Source of the DNA: Desulfofundulus luciae
Lineage (GTDB): Bacteria; Bacillota; Desulfotomaculia; Desulfotomaculales; Desulfovirgulaceae
Reading direction: 5' to 3'
Assembly: GCF_030813795.1 (NCBI RefSeq)
Contig: NZ_JAUSUX010000013.1
Location: forward strand, 1 to 64,000
Length of the DNA stretch: 64,000 nt
Shown: positions 18,491-27,403 of the stretch, piece by piece
How positions within the stretch are numbered: position 1 is the stretch's first letter
Layout: every line of letters begins with the position of its first letter
Notes under the pieces: generated by a model
Told to the model about the DNA's origin: nothing
The model's input: the letters and a program-made list of their open reading frames with translations, nothing else
The model's database searches: none
Translations under genes and position numbers: made by a program

Positions 18491-19818
18491 ACCATTTCTT
18501 CGCCTTCCTCACGCATGAACCCGTTATTACCCAGCCGCCACACCGGGGCTCCCACCAGGGCCGCCACTTCCCGGGCCAGGTTCACAAAACCGTTGAAGCC
18601 GGCATAAGGACTTGTTTCCTGTGGAAAAACCAGGAAGGGTATGCCCATCTTATGGGCCATGAACCTTTCCCTGGTGCCCCCCACCAGCAGGTCCGGCCGG
18701 TACCGGTGCAAAAATTCCTCCAGTTCCCGCTGGTGGGCGTCATCAATCATAGGCGTTCCCCGGCCCAGACAGCAGCGGGACTCGGTATAATCTTCCCGGC
18801 AGCCGAACTGGGAGCCGCACAAAACCACCTCCATGCCCAGTTCGCCAAAGGCCCTGGCCATGGAACCCATGCGTGAAGCGCCAAAAAACAGGGCCACCCG
18901 CCTGCCTGCCAGGCGTCTCAGGTAAGGAAGCGCCCTCTGCCTGGAGGCTTCCGCCTCCTTTTCCACCCACGCCGCCTCCCGCGGGCGGTTAAAGAAAGCA
19001 GCAATGGCCTGCAGTGCCGCCGCGGTTTCGGCCAAACCAAAAAAGGAAACCTTCCGCCAGGGAATGCCGAAGCGCTCCTCCATCTTCCGGGCCAGCCAGC
19101 GCCCGGTACGCCCGCAGTGCACGATATTGAGCCCGGCCCGGTGAGCCCGGGCCATATTTTCTACCGTCGCCCGGCCGGACACGGCACAGATAATATTTAA
19201 ACCGAGACGCTGCAACAACTGCTCAATTTCCTTCAAATCCCCCTGAACGTCAAACTCACCAAGTATGTTCACACTATTTTCCAGGGGCGGCCCGGCCGGA
19301 GCACGCCCGATAAAATGCTCGAGCAGGGCTGCCGCGGCGACATCGTGCCCTTTACCCTGGCTCACCCCGCCGAAACCGGGACAGTTGACCGGCACCACCG
19401 GCAGGCCCAGGGAGGCCGATGCCCGTTTGCAGATTGCCTCCACGTCCTCACCGATCAGTCCTACCGCGCAGGTAGTGTAAACCAGCACGGCAGAAGACCG
19501 GGGACGCAAACTTACTGCTTCCCTGATGGCATCTTCCAGTTTTTGCCCGGCACCAAAGACAATCTCCTTTTCACCCAAGGCAGTGGAAAACACCCTGTAG
19601 TTCTTTTTACGCACCGTCCCGCTGTAGTAAGCACAACCCACCGGCCCGTGGATAAGGTGAACCGCGTCCCTGATGGCTGCCAGCATCCAGCGGGCTCCGT
19701 AAAGCAGGCAGGCCCGCTGGGAAACTACCCCGGGGAGGGTACGCCGGTCACATGCGGGTATCTCCACCACTTCCAGGTGCCCGGCCCGTTCAGGTATTAC
19801 ATCAATGGGTATTTTCAT
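18460..19818 (-). CDS. nifE: Nitrogenase cofactor scaffold subunit NifE
   Basis: 452 residues from ATG 19818, which has an AAGGAGAGG site. The frame is open further upstream, but that part is not family-like. NifE with NifN normally forms the scaffold on which NifB-co is matured to FeMo-co. Typical motifs are VVSQRACLLYGARWML with the first cluster cysteine, HLIHGPVGCAYYSG with the second, and TTCAVGLIGEDVEAI with the third. It carries CGRTGRWLARK where NifD carries VHCQRS. A partner nifN gene does not follow; nifB does. The gene is separated from nifK by 223 bases, so it may have its own promoter or a processed leader. Its C-terminus runs into a dispersed repeat. Confidence 0.9.
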   Translation of the reverse strand: MKIPIDVIPERAGHLEVVEIPACDRRTLPGVVSQRACLLYGARWMLAAIRDAVHLIHGPVGCAYYSGTVRKKNYRVFSTALGEKEIVFGAGQKLEDAIREAVSLRPRSSAVLVYTTCAVGLIGEDVEAICKRASASLGLPVVPVNCPGFGGVSQGKGHDVAAAALLEHFIGRAPAGPPLENSVNILGEFDVQGDLKEIEQLLQRLGLNIICAVSGRATVENMARAHRAGLNIVHCGRTGRWLARKMEERFGIPWRKVSFFGLAETAAALQAIAAFFNRPREAAWVEKEAEASRQRALPYLRRLAGRRVALFFGASRMGSMARAFGELGMEVVLCGSQFGCREDYTESRCCLGRGTPMIDDAHQRELEEFLHRYRPDLLVGGTRERFMAHKMGIPFLVFPQETSPYAGFNGFVNLAREVAALVGAPVWRLGNNGFMREEGEEMVASKYSVKPL

Positions 19819-20041
19819 AGTTTTCCTCTCCTTAATCGAAAAGCATCCCCTCTTGAGCCCAACGGGCCTCTTCTCAAAACCACCCGTTGCTCTGTGTTGT
19901 TTATTAATTGAGCCGGGACCGGCCGGGCGCCCTGGGGAGCTTTCACGCCCCCCACTGGCCGGCCCGACCCAAACCTGGCGTTTCCTGACAACATTAAGGA
20001 GTGAATCGTGGCAACTATCACCCGGAATTCTGTAAAAGTCC
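19819..20041 (-). other. nifK-nifE intergenic region with GC-rich hairpin
   Basis: 223 bases without a gene. Around 19917-19966 the minus strand contains GC-rich complementary stretches (GGCCGG repeats and TGGGG with CCCCA) able to fold. No T-run follows, so a terminator is not supported. It could be an RNA-processing or stability element that separates nifHDK from nifE. Confidence 0.35.
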
Positions 20042-21520
20042 CTACAACTGCTGGGTACGGTCATCGGGGTACTGGTAATCCAGCATGCTGTTTACAATTT
20101 CCGCAAGCAGCATTTCCCCGCCCCGGTAACCCACAATGGGACGTTTTTGATAACCGAAGCGATCGTAGATGGGGAAACCTACCCGCACCAGCGGTACCTG
20201 CAGCTCACGGGAGATGTCCACTGCCCGGGAATTACCGATAATCAGGTCCAGGCGCGGTTGTTTTTTCAGGTACTCCTCAAACTCAAACAGGTCGCCGCCA
20301 TTGATGATCAGCGGCGGTTCGCCTTCGTAACCCGCTTCGGCCAGGATGGCCTCCACATCGTGGACGAAGGTCTTGCTGGCCGTACCACCGGCCAGGGCCA
20401 CCGGCTCCATCCCCATTTCCAGCACGAAGCGGGTGACACCGAGCACTATATCGGGATCCCCCATGATAGCCACCTTTTTCATCATGGTGTGGTGCAGGGT
20501 GTCGGCCAGGGAATCGACCAGCCGTCCCCTTTCCTGTAAGAGGCTTTTGGGGATGGGTTTTCCGGTTATCTCCCGCAGCGCCTTTAAAAAGGCATCGGTA
20601 CCCTGTACCCCAACCGGTGGTGGACCAACCACGGCACGCACGCCGTATTTGCGCTCCAGGTAGCGGGCGCCGGCCTGGCCGGCGTGGGGCTGCAGGGCAA
20701 AGGTGGCCAGCGAATTGGCCATGTCTCTGATTTCCCCCACCGCAGTACCCCCAGGAGGATAGTAGGGGACGGACATTGGCGGCTCCAGGGGGGCATCCAG
20801 GGTATCGGAAATGTCAAAGAGCACTATCGCCTCCACACCCATGTGGCGCAGCAGGTGCTTGATTTCCCGGATGTCGCCCGGGTAAAATAGACCCGGGATG
20901 ATGTTCACCTTGCCGTTGGGTTCGCCCTTGGTGGTGGCCAGGGTCTCCACAAAGGCACGGGAGGCCCGGTCATAACCTTCCACATGGGACCCGGCAAAGC
21001 TGGGGGTGTTGACCAGCACTATGGGGATCCGGTCCGCTTTCTCAGGTCCGATCTCTTTACGCAGGTTGGCCCTGGCCATTTTAATAAAGCTGACCATATC
21101 GTCGCCGATAATTTCACTGGAACAGGTGGTCACCACGCCAATCAGCTCCGGCCAGTAACGCACCACCAGGTTGCGAATGCCCTCCACCAGGTTGCGCCGC
21201 CCGCCAAAAACCGCCGCATCCTCATGGAAAGAGGCGGTGGCGATAACGGCCGGTTCTTTAAAAATACGGCAGAACGTATACCGTACGTAAGTGGTACAGC
21301 CCTGGGCACCCTGGACAAAAGGGATCGCCTTCCTTACTCCCAGCACCGCCCACATGGCTCCCAGGGGCATACAGGTGCGGTTGGGATTGATCACCACAGC
21401 CCTGTTCGCGGAGGGAATCAGCTCCGCCGGCCGCTCACAATACTCCGGCGCCGCCGGGACTTTTTCGATTTTTATCTGATCGTAAGGTATGCCCGTAACG
21501 GGAATTTCCTTTAGCTGCAT
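20042..21520 (-). CDS. nifK: Nitrogenase molybdenum-iron protein beta subunit NifK
   Basis: 492 residues. Beta subunit of the MoFe protein. The P-cluster cysteines are intact: NPNRTCMPLGAMWAVLG (A. vinelandii beta-Cys70), FVQGAQGCTTYVR (beta-Cys95, spacing 25 as expected) and VVTTCSSEIIGDD (beta-Cys153). SFHEDAAVFGG matches the beta-Ser188 region. The N-terminus is short, as in clostridial/methanogen-type NifK. The start overlaps the nifD stop by 10 bases and has an AGGAGG site inside nifD, indicating coupling. Unlike nifD, all cluster ligands are ordinary cysteine codons. Confidence 0.95.
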   Translation of the reverse strand: MQLKEIPVTGIPYDQIKIEKVPAAPEYCERPAELIPSANRAVVINPNRTCMPLGAMWAVLGVRKAIPFVQGAQGCTTYVRYTFCRIFKEPAVIATASFHEDAAVFGGRRNLVEGIRNLVVRYWPELIGVVTTCSSEIIGDDMVSFIKMARANLRKEIGPEKADRIPIVLVNTPSFAGSHVEGYDRASRAFVETLATTKGEPNGKVNIIPGLFYPGDIREIKHLLRHMGVEAIVLFDISDTLDAPLEPPMSVPYYPPGGTAVGEIRDMANSLATFALQPHAGQAGARYLERKYGVRAVVGPPPVGVQGTDAFLKALREITGKPIPKSLLQERGRLVDSLADTLHHTMMKKVAIMGDPDIVLGVTRFVLEMGMEPVALAGGTASKTFVHDVEAILAEAGYEGEPPLIINGGDLFEFEEYLKKQPRLDLIIGNSRAVDISRELQVPLVRVGFPIYDRFGYQKRPIVGYRGGEMLLAEIVNSMLDYQYPDDRTQQL

Positions 21521-22971
21521 GACCTTTCCTCCTCGTCTTTTGCCGGAGCACCATCAATGCCCCACTGGTATTTCCAAACCGGTGCATAAAGAGCCTGGTA
21601 GATATCCCGGGCGAAATTAACCATACCGACAAAGCCGGCATAAGGACCTTTTTCGTAGGAGTGGGAATTTACCGTGGGAATGCCCATCTTGCGCGCGATA
21701 TATTTTTCTTTCAGCCCGGTTAAAAACAGGTCCGGCTTTTCGGTCTTGAGCATCTCTTCGATCTCAAACTCGTTGGGGTTGTCAATAACCAGCATTCCCT
21801 CCGGCGCCCGGGCGTTGATCTTTTCATAGTCGTCTTCGTGGGCAAAGGTGCAGGCGACGGCCACCACGGTCATCCCCAGTTCCTCCATCAGCTTGATCCA
21901 GTGCCATACCCGGGGGCCGCCGACGTAAATGGCCACCCGCTTGCCCTTTAACTTTTCCCGGTAGAAAGCCAGGCTCTTTTCCACCCGCTTCATTTCCCCG
22001 GCAATCACCTTTTCGGCCCGCTCCTCCAGGCCAAAGAAGGCGGCAGTTTTCCGCAGCGCTTCTGCAGTCTGCTTAATCCCGAAGAGCGAGACGCGGATAA
22101 ATGGAATGTTAAACCCGTCTTTGATCATGTGGGCGATATACTCGGCGGAACGCTGGCAGTGCACCACGTTTAATTTCACATCGGGCATCTTGACCAGGTT
22201 TTCGATGCGCTCGTTGCCGCTGAAAACGGCTGCAATACGCACGCCGATTTTCTCAAAGAGCGGCCTGACTATTTTTAAATCCCAGTCCATGTTGTACTCG
22301 CCAATCAAGCAGATGTCATAGGGAGTTTTCTCTTCTTCGGACATTTTCAGCTCCGGCCGGCGCTCCCTCAACTGCCGTATCTGCCGGTAAAACTGGGTGT
22401 TAAAGTCGTGGTGCCCCCTGGACTGGCTCACCCCGGAACAACCCGGTGATTCGGAAGTGAAGATCAGCTTGCCGGTTTTCTTTTCCACCTGCCGGGCTAT
22501 CGCCTGCACGTCGTCGCCGATCAGGCCCGTGGTGCAGGTGGTGAAGATGATCAATCCCTTTGCCTCGGGGAACAGCCGGATGGCTTCCAGGCAGGCCTGT
22601 TCCAGCTTTTTCATGCCCCCGAAGACAACATCTTTTTCCTGCATGTCGGTACACATGCAGTAGCGGCGGTTGAAGGCGACATTGGTCAGGCGGGTGGGCG
22701 TAGCCCAGGGATAAAAGTCGGATAGATGCCGCCGCGTACCCCACGTGTACCAGGCGCAACCTGCCGGCGCGTGAACCAGTTGAATGACGTCGGAAATCGG
22801 TCCGCCCACGACCCCGCGGGCACCGGCAAAAGCTCACCCGCGCTCGGTCATATCTCCCGGAATGGTGGCGATATTACAGGCGGGAATTATGGATTTCTCC
22901 TTTTCTGTGCGGTAAATATGCTTATCCCGCTCGGGAATCGTTTCGTTGCACTTCATTCTTACCACAGGCAT
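21511..22971 (-). CDS. nifD: Nitrogenase MoFe protein alpha subunit NifD with in-frame TGA at a P-cluster ligand (possible selenoprotein)
   Basis: One frame from ATG 22971 (GGGGAGG site at 22981-22987) to 21511, 486 residues as in normal NifD, broken only by TGA at codon 46 (22834-22836). The context is MTERG-TGA-AFAGARGVV, where other NifD proteins have RGC(T/A)YAG; this is A. vinelandii alpha-Cys62, a P-cluster ligand. The next ligand, Cys72 in HAPAGC, lies 26 residues on, exactly the expected spacing. Cys146 (FTTCTTG) is the third. The FeMo-co ligands are present (LNVVHCQRS for Cys275, VNSHSYEKGPY for His442), as are the Gln191/His195 equivalents (GVSQSRGHH). No frameshift or other stop is seen. 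Either the TGA is read as selenocysteine, or it is a recent nonsense change or a base error. Downstream initiation at GTG 22809 would remove two of the three ligands' surroundings and is unlikely. Confidence 0.85.
22798..22836 (-). promoter_or_regulatory. SECIS-like hairpin directly after the nifD TGA
   Basis: Numbering the UGA as 1-3, nucleotides 12-15 pair with 36-39 (CGGU/ACCG). Nucleotides 16-21 pair with 28-33 (GCCCGC/GUGGGC, one G-U). Two G residues are bulged on the 3' side. The apical loop at 22-27 is GGGGUC. Bacterial SECIS elements lie at this distance from UGA and have G in the first loop positions, and the E. coli fdhF loop contains GGUC. The stem is also coding sequence in a GC-rich gene, so chance is possible. 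Confidence 0.5.
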
Positions 22972-23085
22972 GATTTCATTCCTCCCCTCACGTCTTTCGC
23001 GACAGCCGTCCCCCGGCCGGACGGACCATCGTCCACACTTCATTTAAGCGTGTAATTCCCGGACGCTTTATGACCCGTCCTGTTA

Positions 23086-23448
23086 TCAGATGGCAGCCAG
23101 GCCCTTTTCCCCCGTGCGTACCCGTACCGCCTCTTCTACAGGGCAGACAAAGATGCGCCCGTCTCCTATCCGCCCGGTACGGTTGACTTTGATGATTGCA
23201 GCCACGACCAGGGGTACGTCCTGGTCGTCCACCACCAGAGAAATCATCCTTTTGGGTACGTATTTCATCCCGCCCTCCTGTTTTTCCAGTTCGGGGTTGA
23301 CGGCAAAGGTCACTTCACCCGTGATTCCCTTCTGCTTGCCCCGCCCGGCCACCTTGCAGGCGTTCAGACCCGGAAAACCCAGCACGGCCAGGGCTTCTTT
23401 AGTGGCGTTAATCTTATTGGGCCTGATAATGGCAATTACTTCCTTCAT
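23086..23448 (-). CDS. nifI2: PII-like nitrogenase regulator NifI2
   Basis: 120 residues, GlnB-family. It begins MKEVIAIIRPNKINATKEAL and ends in a PII C-signature (GRIGDGRIFVCPVEEAVRVRTGE). The T-loop region is longer and different from GlnK (GITGEVTFAVNPELEKQEGG) and lacks the uridylylatable Tyr context, as in NifI2. NifI1 and NifI2 together bind and inhibit nitrogenase when 2-oxoglutarate is low (known from methanogens). The position between nifH and nifD supports the assignment. Confidence 0.9.
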   Translation of the reverse strand: MKEVIAIIRPNKINATKEALAVLGFPGLNACKVAGRGKQKGITGEVTFAVNPELEKQEGGMKYVPKRMISLVVDDQDVPLVVAAIIKVNRTGRIGDGRIFVCPVEEAVRVRTGEKGLAAI

Positions 23449-23541
23449 GGCCTATTCACCCCCATGCAAAATCCTCCGGATAGAGCCGGTGCCTGCGGTG
23501 TTTACCGGTGCCCCAATAAGAATCCGTTTCCCTGCCGCATA

Positions 23542-23859
23542 TTACAGCCCCGCAGTACCGGTGCGTACGGTGTAGGCCTCATCCACCGGGGTGATGAAGA
23601 TTTTCCCGTCACCGAAGTTTCCGGTATAAGCAGATCTGGTAATTATTTCTACCACCTCCGCCGCCCTGCCGTCCTCCACCACCAGCATGATCATCACCTT
23701 GGGCAGCTCGTCGTAGTATATGCTGCCCACATGAATGCCCTTTTGCTTGCCCCGCCCAACCACATCCATTTTGGTCAGGGCTACGTATCCGGCTTCAGCC
23801 AGGGCGTCCACCACTTCCTCACTTTTTTCGGGACGGATGATGGCCCTGATCATTTTCAT
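23542..23859 (-). CDS. nifI1: PII-like nitrogenase regulator NifI1
   Basis: 105 residues from ATG 23859 (GGGGAGG site). It begins MKMIRAIIRPEKSEEVVDAL and contains VVGRGKQKGIHVGSIYYDELPK, the short NifI1-type T-loop, and ends TGNFGDGKIFITPVDEAYTVRTG. It forms the hetero-complex with NifI2 that reversibly inactivates the MoFe protein in response to ammonium in methanogens. It follows nifH by 83 bases. Confidence 0.92.
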   Translation of the reverse strand: MKMIRAIIRPEKSEEVVDALAEAGYVALTKMDVVGRGKQKGIHVGSIYYDELPKVMIMLVVEDGRAAEVVEIITRSAYTGNFGDGKIFITPVDEAYTVRTGTAGL

Positions 23860-23942
23860 ACTATAACCTCCCCGGTGTAACAATTTTTTCCTCATTCCTT
23901 TGAGGCTTCAGTTACATATGCCGCCTTGACATTTTCACTCCG

Positions 23943-24788
<846 letters not shown>

Positions 24789-24801
24789 TTATATTTAATG
24801 T

Positions 24802-24840
24802 AAAAAGGTGCCGTTTCCCCGGGGGAACACCGGCACCTTT
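24802..24840 (-). terminator. Terminator-like hairpin in the nifH leader
   Basis: Perfect 10-bp stem: 24804-24813 pairs with 24831-24840 (AAAGGTGCCG / CGGCACCTTT on the minus strand), followed by T residues. It lies between glnK1 (ending 25008) and nifH (starting 24776), 28 bases before nifH. It is either a terminator for amtB1-glnK1 or an attenuator controlling entry into nif. Confidence 0.7.
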
Positions 24841-25007
24841 GCCCGCAATAACTTCACTGTTCACTAAATTAAAGAGGCGCCACGGGATTAGAGGGAGGAG
24901 GGTAGATCCTTTAAACCCGGGGCGCCAATGCCAGTTTTTCAAACATCTTTGTTTTAACGCCAGGAAAGCCTCTCCTGTGAGGAGTATTTGCCTTTTCCAG
25001 GGAATCA

Positions 25008-25397
<390 letters not shown>

Positions 25398-25408
25398 TTA
25401 ATTTATCC

Positions 25409-26806
25409 TTATACACCAGCTTCCCTGGTAGTGACCATGGTAGAAGGAGAAGCCGATAAGCTCTGAATACGGCTCACCGGTGCGCCCAGCACCATGTCTG
25501 AGTAGGCATCCTCACCATGCTGGGTAATATCCAGACCCTGTACTTCTTCATCTTCGCTGGCCCGCAACTTGAAGAACAATCCCACCACCTTGAGAATGAC
25601 GAAAGTCATAACGGCGGCAAACAGCCAGCTGGCCAGTACGCTGATAAACTGGATCCACAACTGATGGGGGTTGCCAAAGAGCAGACCGTCAACACCGGCA
25701 GGGTTAACAGCTCTGGAAGCAAACAGGCCGGTGGCCAGCGCGCCCCATGTACCGCCGATACCGTGAACTCCAAAGGCATCCAGGGAATCGTCATAACCCA
25801 GTGTGGACTTTAGCACACTCACTGCCAGGTAGCAAACCACGCCGGCCACCAGGCCGATGATTACCGCAGGCATCGGCCCGACAAACCCCGAGGCGGGAGT
25901 GATGGCCACCAGACCGGCCACCAGGCCGCTGGCGCCGCCCAGAACGGTGGGTTTGCCGTGGTGGATCCATTCGGCAAAGACCCAGGAGAGGGCTGCCGCT
26001 GCAGCGGCCGTATTGGTCACCACAAAGGCGCTGGCCGCCAGGCCGTTGGCCGAAAGGGCGCTGCCTGCGTTAAAGCCGAACCATCCAAACCACAGCAGCG
26101 CCGCTCCCAGGACCGTAAGGGGCAGGTTATGGGGCACCATCGGCTCCGAGCCGTAACCCCTGCGCCGGCCCAGCACCAGGGCCGCGATCAGGCCGGATAC
26201 GCCGGAAGAAATATGCACCACCGTGCCGCCAGCAAAGTCCAGGGCGCCCAGGTTGCGCAACCAGCCGTCAACGCCCCATACCCAGTGGGCCAGGGGATCG
26301 TAAACAAAGGTGGCCCAGAGCAGGGTGAAGGCTACAAAAGCCGGGAAACGCATCCGTTCGGCAAAGGCGCCGGTAATTAATGCCGGGGTGATTACCGCGA
26401 ACATCATCTGGAAAGCCATAAATGCCAGGTGAGGAATGGTAGCCGAATAATCAGGGTTTGGCGCTTGACCCACGCCATTTAACCCCAGCCAGGCCAGGCT
26501 GCCGAACAGGTGCGCCTTATCCGGACCGAAAGCGATGCTGTAACCCCAGAGCACCCATTGTACTGAAATCAGGGCCATGATAAACAGGCTCTGCATGATC
26601 GTGCTGAGGGTATTCTTGCGCCTGACCATACCACCGTAGAACAGGGCCACCCCGGGCAGGGTCATAATCATCACCAGTGCTGCAGAGATAAGAACGAATG
26701 CGGTATCTCCCGTATCAACTTGAGCTTCACCGGCCCAGGCCAGACCGGGTGCGGCCAGCAATACCAGGGGTAAAAGGTAAAGGCCATTCATGATTCGCCT
26801 GTACAC
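25409..26806 (-). CDS. amtB: Ammonium transporter AmtB (copy 1)
   Basis: 465 residues. Amt/MEP/Rh channel with a cleavable-looking N-terminus (LYLLPLVLLAAPGLAWAGEA) and about eleven membrane spans. Family motifs: MTLPGVALFYGGMVRRKN, DFAGGTVVHISSGVSGLIAALVLGRR and DDSLDAFGVHGIGGTWGALATGLFA, with the twin pore histidines in the latter two. The start is GTG at 26806 with GGAGG 9 bases upstream. The C-terminal tail carries the GlnK-contact segment (EEVQGLDITQHGEDAY). It is preceded by a leader of about 600 bases with two terminator-like hairpins. Confidence 0.95.
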   Translation of the reverse strand: MYRRIMNGLYLLPLVLLAAPGLAWAGEAQVDTGDTAFVLISAALVMIMTLPGVALFYGGMVRRKNTLSTIMQSLFIMALISVQWVLWGYSIAFGPDKAHLFGSLAWLGLNGVGQAPNPDYSATIPHLAFMAFQMMFAVITPALITGAFAERMRFPAFVAFTLLWATFVYDPLAHWVWGVDGWLRNLGALDFAGGTVVHISSGVSGLIAALVLGRRRGYGSEPMVPHNLPLTVLGAALLWFGWFGFNAGSALSANGLAASAFVVTNTAAAAAALSWVFAEWIHHGKPTVLGGASGLVAGLVAITPASGFVGPMPAVIIGLVAGVVCYLAVSVLKSTLGYDDSLDAFGVHGIGGTWGALATGLFASRAVNPAGVDGLLFGNPHQLWIQFISVLASWLFAAVMTFVILKVVGLFFKLRASEDEEVQGLDITQHGEDAYSDMVLGAPVSRIQSLSASPSTMVTTREAGV

Positions 26807-26957
26807 TTACACCAACCTCCTATCCAAACCAACCCTGGTTTCTGCACCTCCAGCCGTTGCAGCCTCCGGACCCCGCTGTAACGGCCGAAGATAGCCTGTA
26901 TCTTATCGCCCGGGGTGAACGGCGCCAATTCACCGGACGGACGTTTCCTGCAAAACG

Positions 26958-27006
26958 TAAAAAGGGTACTTTAATGGAGCAACATTGCTCCCTTTAAAGC
27001 ACCCTT
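26958..27006 (-). terminator. Terminator-like hairpin proximal to amtB1
   Basis: On the minus strand AAGGGT at 27001-27006, then CTTTAA and GGAGCAA pair in order with TTGCTCC, TTAAAG and ACCCTT, with single mismatched or bulged bases between. A T-run (plus A-run 26958-26963) follows. It lies about 150 bases before the amtB1 start, so it would stop transcription before the gene unless bypassed. Confidence 0.65.
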
Positions 27007-27030
27007 GCTTTGAGCTCACGCTGGTAAGAT

Positions 27031-27075
27031 AAAAAGGCGCCCTTCAGAAGACAAACCTCCTGAAAAAGCGCCTTT
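27031..27075 (-). terminator. Terminator-like hairpin distal to amtB1
   Basis: AAAGGCGC (27068-27075) pairs with GCGCCTTT (27033-27040). An inner TTCAG/CTGAA stem extends it, and a T-run follows on the minus strand. It is the second of two tandem hairpins in the amtB1 leader. Confidence 0.6.
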
Positions 27076-27403
27076 GCCTGATCTCCACCATTGGATAACC
27101 CGTTTGTATGGGATAAACCGCTCCTAACGGAACCTTCTGTTAGAAAGTGCCCCTGCCTCCTTAGATACTCCCCTGTACCTGCCTCTGTTCCAAATTATAA
27201 GTCAGGGAGAATTTGTTGTCAATACCTTTTTTAAAGTTTAAAGAAAACGGCTGGAAGGCACTCTCTTATCCAGGCTTTCTCATAACACAGGATCAGCCAG
27301 TATATGCCGGAGCTTGTTACATACTAAAGCAAAGGACCTGTTCGCCCTTCTCATTTATGCTCGCCACCGGTCGCAAAACCCTTTAAAGAAACCGGAAAGA
27401 ATG

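Larger units (their letters stand above)
26807..27403 (-). promoter_or_regulatory. Long structured leader region of amtB1
   Basis: About 600 bases without a gene between amtB2 and amtB1. On the minus strand it contains two terminator-like hairpins (listed separately) and a smaller CTAAC/GTTAG hairpin near 27125-27145. Three recurrences of a core close to GCAARGGYGC occur at the left arms of these structures. The core also appears in the nifH and amtB2 leaders. No T-box or known riboswitch consensus was recognised. Confidence 0.5.

Noticed and set aside
21511-22809. nifD starting at GTG 22809, giving a shorter protein
   Set aside because: There is no ribosome site before it, it removes conserved N-terminal sequence including the first P-cluster ligand, and the upstream frame up to an ATG with a good site is clearly NifD.
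22834-23043. Separate small gene ending at the TGA
   Set aside because: Its last 45 codons are the NifD N-terminus in the same frame as the rest, so it is not an independent gene.
26807-27403. ANTAR-protein target (paired hexaloop hairpins) in the amtB1 leader
   Set aside because: The characteristic A..G hexaloops were not found, although ANTAR control remains possible.
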